NCBI GenBank assembly: GCA_030770425.1
Contig: JASJFT010000005.1
Coordinates: 248,001-312,000 of the forward strand
DNA from: Darksidea phi
Taxonomy: Eukaryota; Ascomycota; Dothideomycetes; Pleosporales; Lentitheciaceae
Direction: 5' to 3'
Length of the DNA: 64,000 nt
The position numbers and the translations under genes were made by a program. Shown piece after piece: positions 10,812 through 21,168 of this stretch; position 1 is the first letter of the stretch; each line of letters opens with the position of its first letter. The notes beneath the pieces are model-generated. The model searched no databases and was not told the origin of the DNA. It saw only the letters and a list, made by a program, of their open reading frames with translations.

Positions 10812-12284
10812 TTACCCTTCGTCCTCGTGCGCGGCAGCCCACGGACTCCGCTTCCTTAGTGCTTTGCCATGCGTCGCTAGTATGAATGGTATAGGCACCA
10901 TCACAAGTGACATGGCCGAGAGAATGAGGCACGCGTGTTTGGATCCTTGGCTGATGAACAGTTTGCGACCGAGCAACGGAAAGCCTGCGCCGGCGACGTT
11001 ACGCACGAAACCTATACCTGCAAGTGCAGATGCTGAGTAGGTTTTGTAAGCGTCCTCAGTATAGGTTAGCGTCATTAGGATGAGAGTGTAGAATGACCAG
11101 CCCCAGAAGGTTGACGCGAGTATTGGTATGATGGAATGCGTATATGGATTTGCAGTGTAGGCGAATACTAGAAGTGAGATGGGGAGGACGATCGCGGCAG
11201 GTTTGGCGAAGTAGATACGAGCTTCGGGTACGTCTCGATGGATGCTGAGCGCAATCTTCTGCTGATAGTGTCGCTCTTGGTAGATGTTGGTGAACAAGCC
11301 GATGGTGATGCCTGCAACAATGCCCATGAAAGATAGCCCTATGCCGATGGTGTCGTATCCGTAGCCCGTGGGTCCAAAAATAAGGTGGAAGGCACCGTTG
11401 AAGAGAAAGGAGAGGCCATAGAGATATCCATTGTACAGAGCCGCAAACTGGACTATGGCTTCTGAGACGAGGAATCGGAAGGGGCGTATTAACGCCGTAC
11501 CGAAGAGCTGCCTCGGGCCACGGTGCTTCATTTCGTCTGGTACTTGGATACTTCGATCGCCGGTGCTCTCTCGGGCAGCCCTGGCTCGGCGATGGAGCAG
11601 GACGCTGTGCCTGGTTTCACCGAGGACGTATAGTGCAACCGTGAGGACCACCCAGAAAGAGAAACAAATGAAAAACATGATGCGAAATACGCTATGCCAT
11701 GACCGGCGATGTGCAATGAAGGAAAAGAGCACAAAGCCGGTCGGGGATCCGCCCGTCGCCGCCCATAAGAACCAGCCCATGGCTGGTCCGGTGTCATGAT
11801 GATGGAATAGATCTGCAATGGTCCCACCAAAGTTTGAGATGGTAACGGACGCGAAGTAGCCCGAGAAGAGACGCAAAACTAGAAAGCCCGCCAAGCTTTT
11901 TACAAAGGTGGTCCCTAGTAGAAGGAGGAGAAAGATGCCGTATGAGTAAACGTACACAGGTCGCCGTCCAAAGTACTCTGACAGCGGGGCCAGGCTCATG
12001 GGCCCAAAGGCGAGGCCAAGAACATAGATGCTCAACCCCAATGTCGCAACCTGAGGCGAAACGCCCACGTCGCTGGCGAAGTCCGGGGCGGCAGGTGAGA
12101 AGCCCGATGCGCCCCAGCTCACGCTGAGGTCGATGGGCATGATGGCCGCCACCATGAGCCATTTTTTCGCCGCCGGCCAGTTTCGAGGGTCCTCTGCGTC
12201 TCCAGGCGCGAAAGCCACGACGTGGTGATGTGTGTCTGTTGCCAGTAGGGCGTCATGCTCGCCTGAACCTCGCGGCGAACTCAT
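10812..12284 (-). CDS. MFS transporter, DHA1-type
   Basis: An intronless 490-residue protein starts at ATG 12284. Seen: a polar N-terminus with DPRNWPAAKKW, the pre-TM1 signature of fungal DHA1 carriers; about 12 hydrophobic helices in two blocks of six; the A-like motif LSEYFGRRPVYVYS between TM2 and TM3; a central hydrophilic loop around residues 215-260; and LGETRHS after TM6. DHA1 carriers are proton antiporters in the plasma membrane or vacuole for drugs, polyamines or metabolites; the substrate cannot be read from sequence. It is divergent from the Ap4A phosphorylase-like gene with 245 bp between start codons, so the two may share a promoter. The ORF looks intact. Confidence 0.88.
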   Translation of the reverse strand: MSSPRGSGEHDALLATDTHHHVVAFAPGDAEDPRNWPAAKKWLMVAAIMPIDLSVSWGASGFSPAAPDFASDVGVSPQVATLGLSIYVLGLAFGPMSLAPLSEYFGRRPVYVYSYGIFLLLLLGTTFVKSLAGFLVLRLFSGYFASVTISNFGGTIADLFHHHDTGPAMGWFLWAATGGSPTGFVLFSFIAHRRSWHSVFRIMFFICFSFWVVLTVALYVLGETRHSVLLHRRARAARESTGDRSIQVPDEMKHRGPRQLFGTALIRPFRFLVSEAIVQFAALYNGYLYGLSFLFNGAFHLIFGPTGYGYDTIGIGLSFMGIVAGITIGLFTNIYQERHYQQKIALSIHRDVPEARIYFAKPAAIVLPISLLVFAYTANPYTHSIIPILASTFWGWSFYTLILMTLTYTEDAYKTYSASALAGIGFVRNVAGAGFPLLGRKLFISQGSKHACLILSAMSLVMVPIPFILATHGKALRKRSPWAAAHEDEG

Positions 12285-12529
12285 TGGTCGGCGGGCGTGG
12301 AAAACAAAAGGCGACGAGTATCACACATGCGAAGGTGCCTGTCGAAGAGGTGTGGACAGGGGGGAGGGTATGATGTGTCGTGCGTGGGGACTGAGAGGTG
12401 TGGCGTCAACGTGCAGCTGACGAGGGGCTGCCCTCACGTGCTTCGTCCGAACATTTAAATGTTCAAATGTTGATTGCCCACCAAACGCTGCGTACAGAGA
12501 GAACGGTGATTTATCAAGAGCTCAATGCC

Positions 12530-13556
12530 ATGGACATTCCATCAAAGGCGCAGATTGTCGCGACTTTCGACGCACTGGTCGCCGACAAAGTGCTCGTACA
12601 CGGGCCGCATGAGGTTAATGAATATGATTGCGAGGGATATGTCGTACGCGCTCACTGTTCGTCCCACCATCTCAGCGTAGGTGGAACTAACCACCTGTTG
12701 ACAGATCGAATTTCGCACATGTCCAGCTCTCGCGCGGAAGCCGAATACGTTCGGGGCCGCTTTGGACCCAGCTTTTGACAAGAGCTGCAGATGGGGGCCC
12801 GGCAGCGACTTGTACTGCCCCGATGAGCGACTGAAGCTTGCCAAGCTGAACGGCACACACGATCTCGCCCTCAACCTCTTCTGCGTCGACCGACCTCAGT
12901 TGTTGCTGCTAACGCTGGATTCGTACAAGAGACAGCAAGACCCATTGGATCGCGATGATTTCGCGGCGGCATTGCTGGTACTGACGGCGCTTCCTGACAT
13001 GTATGTCATTTTCAACGGCGGTGAGGCTGCCGGCTGCACGAGGGTACACAAGCACATGCAGGGTTTGCTAGGCCCTCCTCGTGCGTTCGAGTCGTTCATC
13101 GGAGGGGAGGAGAGGCAGTCGCAGATTCCCTTCCACTATTTTTCCCATCACTTCGACGGGGGCTTCGAAGTACTCTCGGCGTCGGACTTGCTGGCGACCT
13201 ACCTGAAACTGGTGGAGGGGGCTAGGCAGTCTCTGGGACTGGCACAGCTTAATGAGCCTTGCCCACACAATGTCGTGCTGTGGAGAGGCTGCATTCTCGT
13301 GATCCCTAGAAGAAGCGCTGTGGTAGGATTCCATGCGAGCGCAAATGCGGCCGGGATGCTGGGTTCTATCTGGATCTCGGATCCAGGCCCGGCTGACGAG
13401 TGGCTCAAATTTGGATGCCGCAACGTCCTGCAGCAGCTTGGAGTCCCACCCGACAGGGCTAATTCAAGGTCGAATGGTACACGGCACCTCCCGTCGCACT
13501 CGGGGATATTCGGGGGTGTCGCTCAGCCTACTAAAGTACCCACCATCCCAAGATAG
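12530..13556 (+). CDS. ATP adenylyltransferase / Ap4A phosphorylase-like protein
   Basis: Exons 12530-12643 and 12705-13556 with a 61-bp GT-AG intron; 321 residues, close to yeast Apa1/Apa2. Seen: FRTCPALARKP, the RWGPGSDLYCPDERL segment, HDLALNLFCVDRPQLLLLTL, and the HIT-superfamily active-site motif HKHMQ (H153, H155, Q157) within GGEAAGCTRVHKHMQ. The motif usually reads GGxxSGASQPHKHLQ, so the flanks are somewhat divergent. The enzyme splits diadenosine tetraphosphate with phosphate into ATP and ADP in the cytosol. The GTC|GTACGC donor was chosen because it keeps the frame into IEFRTC. The last ~30 residues have no counterpart that I recall and may be a read-through tail. Confidence 0.82.
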
Positions 13557-14017
13557 AGCCGCGACTCTGGATTGGGCCAAATTACGCGCCTTTGATGACA
13601 ATCCACACGCCCACACCTGAGACGCACCTCCAACAAGTTAGCGCTCACAAGCCATTTGGCCGCAGCCGTGCTTACTGCGTCTGCATCGGGGTATTCTTAT
13701 AACCGTCCATGTACCAAAATAGCGGACTCCCGAAATAAGCGAACTTCCTCTGACCTTTCCGCACCCCTGCAGCCAAGTCCCAGCACCCATCTTCCAGTAT
13801 CTAAAGCGTCTGAGAGGTGGTTAGTACTGCCGATATCGATGTACCCCGTAATGATGACCGCCTACGCGCATGCTTTCTGCTTTGGGGGTAAAGGCACTGA
13901 ATATAAGGTGTTCGGATTGTCGCCAGTACACACGGCGTTCGTGTTTGTTTTGCGCCCCGGTGTCCTACTAGCCATTGCTTCATCTGTTCATTGAGCGACC
14001 TGCAACTATCATCCATC
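13557..14017. other. Intergenic, promoter side of the 7TM gene
   Basis: No gene is seen. This is the upstream region of the rhodopsin-like gene starting at 14018; no sure TATA box. Confidence 0.4.
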
Positions 14018-15352
14018 ATGCCCTTCGATTTGGCTAGTCTCCCTCCTATATGGCAAACGACGATTTTAGAGGGTCCGGCACTTCGGCCGCCACCTGGGGT
14101 GCAGCCCAACTTCGTTAACCCGCCTAATCAAAACGGCTTGGGTTATGCGCTCCTCATAATTTGCTTCACCGTCTCTACCATGATGACCGGCGTCCGTCTC
14201 TATGCCAGGTTTGCCAGCTCCAAGAAGTTGGGCATTGAAGATTGTAAGTCCTCTGAAGAATCTGCTAGATCCAAGCTAACTTCAACGAGACCTCCTCTTG
14301 GCAGCTTTGGGTGTATACGGCGGTTTTCTTTATATCTCCTTCAAGATCGTCATACTACCCGGTCTCTACGTTCACCAATGGAACGTCAAGCTGAAGAACC
14401 TTTCCCAAATACTCTACGTAAGACCAACCCCACCTTGCCTGCCCTGCACAAACGACTAACGCCCTAAGAATGTGAACAATTGCTATATCATATACGGCGT
14501 CATAATCATGCTGCTCAAAGCAGCCATTCTCCTGGAATGGACACGCCTCTTCGTTCCCCTCGGCATCCACAACGCCTTTTGGTGGACCTGCCACATCACG
14601 CTTTGGGTCAACGTGATGTTTTACATTGCTTGTACCGTTGTCGAGAACTTTAGCTGCACGCCCAGGGAAAAGATCTGGAACAAAATCATGACAGAGGGCC
14701 ATTGTGTCAATAATCCCGCCCTCATCATGTCTTCCGGAATCCTGAATCTGGTGTCGGATGCTCTAATCTTTATGCTTCCTCAAAAGATCATCTGGAATCT
14801 TCATATATCAAATAGAAAAAGGCTCGGCATTTGCTTGATTTTTGCTACCGGGGTGTTGTAAGTCTACCGTTGATTCGGAGCTGATCTACTGGACTGACAC
14901 ATAACAGCGGCTGTGTATGCGGCGGCTTCAGACTCCGGTCTTCGGTGAGGGCTCTGAGATCTGAAGATATCACGTTTATGGTTGGCCCAATCGGTCTCTG
15001 GAGTCACGGCGAAATCACTGCCGGCTTTCTCGTTCTCTGTGTTCCATCTGTGCCTAAGGCATATCAGAGCAGCATCTTGGCAAAAGCGTTCTCTAGTTTC
15101 ATTGCGGGCCGCAAATCGAGCGAAGGAGACATCGTTTCTCGGCGGGGGTTGCCGTCCTGGTATCGAGCGAAGGTGTCAAGAAAGCCCCGGCACACAGACA
15201 TCAGTACGCTGGAAGAGTGCACGGTGGTCACTGTGCGTACAGACGCTGAGTCGAAGAAGTCGAGTATCTCAGACCAAGACGCATGGGCAGAGCATAGGAC
15301 CGAAGGGTCGCATCTGCCGATCGTTCACCTAGAAAGGCATGATCGAGTTTAA
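14018..15352 (+). CDS. Fungal rhodopsin-like (SAT4/PTH11-type) 7TM integral membrane protein
   Basis: Exons 14018-14243, 14305-14417, 14469-14857 and 14908-15352; introns of 60, 51 and 50 bp all have GTAAG donors, and the second has a GACTAAC branch site. The product has 390 residues. Seen: an extracellular Pro-rich N-terminus; helices ALLIICFTVSTMMTGVRLYA, YGGFLYISFKIVILPG, CYIIYGVIIMLLKAAILLEW, TLWVNVMFYIACTVVENF, SSGILNLVSDALIFMLP, LGICLIFATGVLFGCVCGGF and GEITAGFLVLCVPSVPKA; then a Ser/Lys-rich cytoplasmic tail. Family landmarks are the CTPREKIWNK region and LPQKIIWNLHIS before TM6. Members sit in the plasma membrane and are mostly uncharacterised. All exon phases agree and the gene looks intact, unlike the related copy at 7144-8560. 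Confidence 0.85.
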
Positions 15353-16824
15353 GGCTTCAGTGGTTGGCGCAGACCAGAATGAAATGCCAGGATCAATAGT
15401 CATTACCAAAGTGCCACTCTATACCGTTGTAAGATGCATATCTCTCACCCAAATAGAATTCCACAATGTCGTCACTATTATCGGTGCGTTGAAGAGCCGC
15501 GGGACTGATGCACCTTGAATATCTGTGCGGACGGCTCTTCTGCAGACATAGGCATAAGCACTAAATATAGCCACCCCGATTCGTACTGGCGGCTAATTAG
15601 ATGCTCAGCCAAATTAAGAAAAGTTCAAATGGCGAAAATAATTTGCGTAACACCCATTCCACTGGTAAGATTTCCTATATGTCCGATATAGCTGAGGTTC
15701 GCGCTTACTGACTCGTTTCTTTACATTGCCCGGGCGAAAATCTGCACATTCCAGATGCGCAATGGATAATTGTTAGTTACTTCCGAGGTTCAGAAGTTAC
15801 TCCTTTGTTATGGTTCTTGAAATTGACTGACCCGCATAATTTAGAGGTTCTTTAAGGCGGAGTGCAGTGCGATCTACCTGGGTAGTAGTAGATAGGACTA
15901 TTTCTGAGGCCTTCTGCGCTCAGCAGCCGCAATTGCGACTAGTAATCCTCTACGGGAATTGGTCGGTCCGAACTAGAACAGGTTATCGGTACCTTGCAAA
16001 AGTAATGTACCACGCCACCTCTTAACGAGCAAAGAAATAGACTTGTCAAAGTCGGATATAGGGTGTTCTATTGGCGTAAAAGGTTTGGTTGACACCTGTT
16101 TACAGAGCTACAGGTAATTGAAGGCTTACTAGACTGGGTGGCATATTACTTTTGTAACCGATAATAGCCCCACCGGACCACCCAAAAACATAGGTCATGA
16201 CCTCGCCACCGTTAACACCGCTCACCAAGTCGTAGCATACGTACAAAAGCTCCAGAACGGAAAGAACGTTGACAACACTGCCTCCTCCGCGCGGCACAAC
16301 GCATAGTCCCTTTCGTTACGGCTTTCGCCCGAATTTGCGCGGAAAGTGAGTGGAAAGAAGATTGCGAAAGCGAATAGGTGGTTGTAGAAGGTAAATTTGC
16401 AGTCTGGAAGGGGTTTTATGGCCGCTAGGAGGGTGGTGGGAGCTGGTTGAATGAGGGCACTGTGAATAAGCTGAAGAGTTTGAGACCCTTTCAGATGAGA
16501 TATATGGGGAATGTGCGGTCTTACGGGATGTACATTCTGAGATCAATATGTTACGCGGCGACCGGGCTGAGGTGTGGTGAGTGTGAGGTAAAGGACCGGG
16601 ATGAGAGACACGCATTGCAGAACCGAAGGCCGTGTAGGCTATAAAAGAAGAGAGATCATCACTTCATAGAAAAAGCACATCTCGATCGATAGAAGGGCTG
16701 AAATTGGACGGACGCTGACCTGTCGAGCTATCCAAATTTTCAATGCCAGTTCTCAGCCGATAAATGCTAAGACAAACCACTAACTCCTGAGATGCAAATA
16801 CACATCTCTATTACCATACAAGCC
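15353..16824. other. Intergenic, no confident gene
   Basis: AT-rich at 15540-15780. A 65-codon minus ORF (16100-16297) and a 99-codon minus ORF (16316-16615) have no recognisable features. Confidence 0.4.
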
Positions 16825-17202
16825 CTAAGTACTACCCGCCAGCGCTCCCAAAACTCCTACTCCAACAGCAAACTTCAACCACCAACTCCCTCTACCCACC
16901 GTGCTCGTACCACCACTATAGGCTCTCTCGGCAGTAACACCAAAACACTGAAATGCACCCTCGTCCATGTATTCGCTCAGGCACTCCTGTACCGATAACA
17001 CATCATCCGTGGTACAATACGAATAGCAGTCGTCCTCGGCGTTAGGGGCTGAGTAGGTGCGAATAGGGTTGATGTGCCCGTTGCAGCACGAATCGAGAAG
17101 AGTGTTGTTCGAGCCTCCATTGGGAACGGCGCAGGTTTTGGCGGTGGCTGGGGGTGTCGGGATGGTGAGAGGCGTGGGAAACGTGCATGATGATGCTGTC
17201 AT
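16825..17202 (-). CDS. Small cysteine-rich protein with C-terminal hydrophobic tail
   Basis: ATG 17202 gives 125 residues in one exon. Seen: a Thr/Pro-rich start (ASSCTFPTPLTIPTPP), then a cysteine core with the pattern C-x(n)-CC-x(n)-C-x3-C-x(n)-C-x(n)-C around LLDSCCNGH, DDCYSYC, VQECLSEYM and AFQCFGV, and a C-terminal hydrophobic end WWLKFAVGVGVLGALAG that suits a GPI signal or membrane anchor. No classical N-terminal signal peptide is obvious, which is odd for a surface protein. Similar small proteins are common and uncharacterised in Dothideomycetes (from memory). An in-frame upstream extension lacks support. Confidence 0.6.
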   Translation of the reverse strand: MTASSCTFPTPLTIPTPPATAKTCAVPNGGSNNTLLDSCCNGHINPIRTYSAPNAEDDCYSYCTTDDVLSVQECLSEYMDEGAFQCFGVTAERAYSGGTSTVGRGSWWLKFAVGVGVLGALAGST

Positions 17203-19540
17203 TGTGCGAGGTAAAGGCTGTGGTTTGTGATGGTGTACGTAGTTGGGGTCTGAAAGACCTGCTGCAGTGGAGATGAATCCGATGGGATCACCCTGAGACC
17301 TCCAAGGAACTGCGGAAAATATTCGTGGCACGAGTTGGAGGAGATGCCGTTGAGTGAGCGATAAAGGTCTTAAGTAAAGTCGGGTGTGTTTTCCAAGGTA
17401 ACGAGTCGTGCGAGAAGGTATGTCAAAGAGTGTCTATGACTTCAAGGCCCTGCCTCGTTGTAGCTAGGAGAAACGACTGTAAGGCAGAAAAACACAGTTG
17501 CAGCGCTGAAATAGAGAGAAGCTAATAACTCGTGCACTACTGCAAGAAAAGAGGTCTTCAAAATAAGAAAATGTAAAAACAATCACAGCGCTCACAGAAC
17601 GCCGACGCACACCCGCGAAGAGGAAAAGGCGGTATAGAATATTAAGAGCAAGATCTATGTTTTCCAGTGGGTTTGTGGATCGTACTTTAGTAAGAATAGA
17701 CTACGCGCTGCTCGGCGGCAGCCGTGTTCGCGACCGGTCCAATGAGGCGCTATCGCGCGGAGCTGCGCCACGCGAACGGTTGGCTCTCGCTGCACCAACA
17801 CGTAGCCGCTAGGATGGTTGCAGTATGCGAAGATCTAAACATATATTCGTTTTGAAACGCAGGATGATTTGTGTCGCGCCAGTTTGGAAACTGGGCCAAT
17901 AGTAGGTGTGGGTTCTTGGGTGAAACATAGGGTCACGTAGAGGGACGAGGTATGATCACTTGGGTCACCGCTCGCAATGCTGGTGGCAAGTACACTCAGT
18001 CAATCGTGTATTAAATAGAAGAGACTAATGTTGGTACACTTGAAAACTATTCTATCTACTCTTACTGAAAATACCACTCCGATACCGAACCCAAAAGCCG
18101 CACTATCCATACCAATCGTCTTTTGAACTCACCGTATCAAATCGTCGCCTCGTTACCGAAAATAGGGCCGCTCAATGAAAAAGCCAGGTTGGAGCAATAT
18201 ACACCTACAGAAGCTGCTTGTTTATCCGATCGTGCACATGGGCTGCATTGGCGGAGGGGAGAACGAATGAGTGTGGGACTGCAGGTAGCGTTGTAATCCA
18301 TTCGTTCCTTCATTTTACGTAACCTATTTTGCTGAGTAACATAAAATGGGATCGCTTTATTACGCCCTAGTGAATGCCTGTTATATCTTCTGCGCGGTCC
18401 GGGACTCAATCCGCGACATTCTTAAGGCGCAAACGTACTTCAACAATAGCCAACTAATGGAGTCATTAAGATGGAGAAGTACACTTCCCATTGGGTGTTC
18501 CTTTTGATGATACTAAGTTCTGCTTGCGCTTTTATCCTGCTACATTTCAGTATCGACGTGTGAATCGAGAGTAGATGATTGGTAAACACCCCGCGCCTAC
18601 CCCAATCCGTAGGAAGCACTTGCAATCTGTGTTCGAGTCCAGCCAACCCAGTTTTCTTCCTAGCTTTCTTTGCTGCGCTTACGCCGTTCCTGCCACTCTA
18701 CTCACGTCCCTCACCCTCCGGAATCTCTAGTAAATCCGAAGAGGTTTCAGAAAAATATGCTGCTGCTAACCCTCTTGGACTAGTGTATTCAATGTTTCAT
18801 TTGTTTCCTTGCTTGTTCGGGGTATGGATCAGCCTGGGAACTAGTCCTGCTAAGTCGTCCACCTTATTCGTAGTCTGTTGAGTAACTTTGCTAGAAGTGG
18901 AAACACCAAATTTCCAATTGCGAAATCCCGCAAATTGAATTTTGACTTTTGAAAAGTCATATGCTCCATTGTTCGGCGTATGTGCTGATTCTGGTGCTGG
19001 ATCTGAGGACGAGATCCTAACATGAATGAAGAGCTTATCTATGGTATTAACCCTGATGCGCCGCAGTGGTGGAGAATTCGTTCACCGTGAACCCTGGATT
19101 AACGGCATGCGGATCGTGGGCCATTGCATGGCACCTTCGCGTAGAATTTTTATTATCCGAAGATTTCTCTTAGTCCAATCCCACCATTTATCCTGATTCG
19201 ACAACCGGCCACGGCTTAATCACTCTCCTCCTTGCTGCGCACAGCTAATCAATTGGTCACTCCTAGAAAAAACACGCCTTATCTCGAAGAGCGGGGGATT
19301 AGATTGGCAGCTCAAAAAGATCACGTTTGTAACTTCACAATTTATGACCATGCCATATGCACCTATTATACTACCGTCCGTACTCACTTACTAGTCTAGA
19401 AAAGTATAAGTATCAAAAAAGGCAGACCTACCATATATACCGAGAGCGAAAGACCACGCTTGTAGCTTGAGAATGTATACCCATGCTCCATCTATTTTCC
19501 CGTTAGCATATTAATGTTTTGGGCTCATGGTCGACCATCG
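17203..19540. other. Long intergenic region, no confident gene
   Basis: About 2.3 kb without a supported gene. An ORF at 18579-18881 (+, 100 codons) has a hydrophobic stretch but no family match. The last 300 bp are the AA9 promoter; GCGGGG at 19291-19296 fits the CreA carbon-repressor consensus SYGGRG. Confidence 0.4.
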
Positions 19541-19544
19541 AGCA

Positions 19545-19552
19545 GTATAAAT
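19545..19552 (+). promoter_or_regulatory. TATA box of the AA9 gene
   Basis: TATAAATA lies 117 bp before ATG 19662, giving a leader of roughly 80 bp if transcription starts ~30 bp downstream. Confidence 0.5.
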
Positions 19553-19661
19553 ACCTGGCTCGTTGACAGACCACCTTCATCAGCTTAAGCAAGCCGCTCA
19601 ACAATTCCACTCCCGCTTCAACGGCCCTTCAGAAACCCATTTCGGATCTCCTCTGAGCATC

Positions 19662-20573
19662 ATGAAGAACCTCGCACTCCTCGCCGCTGTCGCGGTTCTA
19701 CCGGCGCTCTCAAGCGCCCATTACCTCTTCCCGCACCTGTACCTCAACGGGGTAAAGACGGCCGGATACCAGTATGTTCGGGAGCATGACAATGGGTTCC
19801 AGCCATCGTGGGACGACGGCCGATTCCTGCAGAGCAACGACATTCGATGCAACAAAGGCTCCGAAAACCACCGCGCGCAGACCAAGGCGGCCAAAGTCGT
19901 GGCCGGTAAAGATTCCGTCGGCTTCGGGACTAACCTCGACGGAAGAATTGGACATCCCGGGCCTCTCACAGTGAGTACTTGATTAACGACACACACCCTC
20001 ACACGTATGTATTCCACCAGCACACTTGACTGACCAGCTCCACATCGCGTAGGTTTACATGTCCAAGGCCCCCGGTGAAGTTAGCCAATATGATGGCTCG
20101 GGCGCCTGGTTCAAAGTGTTTCAACTCGGTACCACATCTCCTTGGAATGGCACTGATCAAGGTTGGCTTGCCTGGAACAAGAACAAATTTACCTTTACTC
20201 TACCGGCCGAGATTCCCGCTGGCCAGTACCTAATGCGCGTGGAGCACATCGCCGTGCACCCGCCTTACAGGGCCAAGCAGTTTTTCTTACAGGTATGTAT
20301 CGCACCCCATAGGATCCATCGACGCGTCTCCCACTACACCGTTGAACTGCTCGTTAACATTGGCTCGTCTAGTGCGCGCATCTCGACGTCCAGAGTAGTT
20401 ATAATGGAAATGCGCCCTCCCCGACAATCAAGTTTCCCGGCGGATACACCATGAATGACGCGGCCATTCAGTTTGATAGCTGGGCTAAGCCAGTTCCCAC
20501 ATATGCACCTATGCCAGGCCCCGCAATGTGGCCCAACAATAAGCTCTTTAATTCAGTCGGCGGAGTCTCCTAA
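19662..20573 (+). CDS. AA9 lytic polysaccharide monooxygenase (former GH61)
   Basis: Exons 19662-19970, 20053-20292 and 20373-20573, all phase 0; 249 residues, single domain without a carbohydrate-binding module. ATG 19662 starts a signal peptide cut before His20 (LSSA|HYLFPHLYLNG), which becomes the copper-binding N-terminal histidine. The second copper ligand is H98 in RIGHPGPLTVYMS. The region AGQYLMRVEHIAVHPPY, then QFFLQCAHLDV, supplies the second-sphere His/Gln. The axial Tyr of the usual QFY is Phe here (F181). FPGGYTMNDAAIQFDSW closes the fold. The secreted copper enzyme oxidatively cleaves cellulose or hemicellulose with O2/H2O2 and a reductant. A CreA-like site and a TATA box lie upstream. 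It fits the GH30 and CE5 enzymes in this window. Confidence 0.93.
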
Positions 20574-20955
20574 TCAATCGATGGATTCTCAAGTCAAGTA
20601 CTGGTACATTGGAAATATCGCCCCTTGTTCTTAGGTTTTGCAATTGTTCACAGGTGTGAGAGATATCGTTTCCATATTAGATATTAACTATCGAGTAACG
20701 GGTAACGACGTTTTGAAGCGCCTAGGTTCCGGATGCCCTGTGGTATATTGCGATGAAAAGCACTTTTAGTCTTCCACTCCGCCGTGCACTGTCCATTCCA
20801 CCCTTCCGTCTGATGTTTGGACCAAAATCCATCCTTCCTGGTAGTCCAATTCCCTCCTCCATGCAGAATGTTGAACCCCTCTGCCGCAATGACGTCCCTT
20901 TTATGAACCGCGGTCCCTCCTCAATCGTTCGAGTACTGTTTTAGAGTACGATTGC
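20574..20955. other. Intergenic between convergent genes
   Basis: This is the 3' flank of the AA9 gene and of the small minus-strand gene. No further gene is seen. Confidence 0.4.
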
Positions 20956-21168
20956 TTATGGTTTCGTCGCTCCCTGGCCATAGAAGCTGACATATGCTGC
21001 GTTCACGCTGCGGTGGTGCTCAGAAACGGCGCCTTTGAGTTCCTTCCAGAGCTGCTTCATCGAGTGACTGGTGTGCTTGTCTTGGTGCTGAGGAGTGGCA
21101 GTTCCAGACGCGGGGACGCCGGAAGGAGTGGCGGTGCCGGAGACGGGAGTGGAGGTTGAAGCGACCAT
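20956..21168 (-). CDS. Conserved small fungal protein, 70 residues
   Basis: Single exon from ATG 21168 to the stop at 20956. The N-terminal half is low-complexity Ser/Thr/Pro (SGTATPSGVPASGTATP). The C-terminal half is a charged helical block, SMKQLWKELKGAVSEHHRSV then NAAYVSFYGQGA, which I recall as a short conserved motif in ascomycetes without assigned function. No signal peptide or membrane segment is present. The conserved basic/aromatic block argues for a real gene. Confidence 0.6.
   Translation of the reverse strand: MVASTSTPVSGTATPSGVPASGTATPQHQDKHTSHSMKQLWKELKGAVSEHHRSVNAAYVSFYGQGATKP

Noticed and set aside
18580..18646. tRNA-like string GTTCGAGTCC near 18632
   Set aside because: The T-arm stem does not pair and no D-arm or anticodon arm fits upstream.
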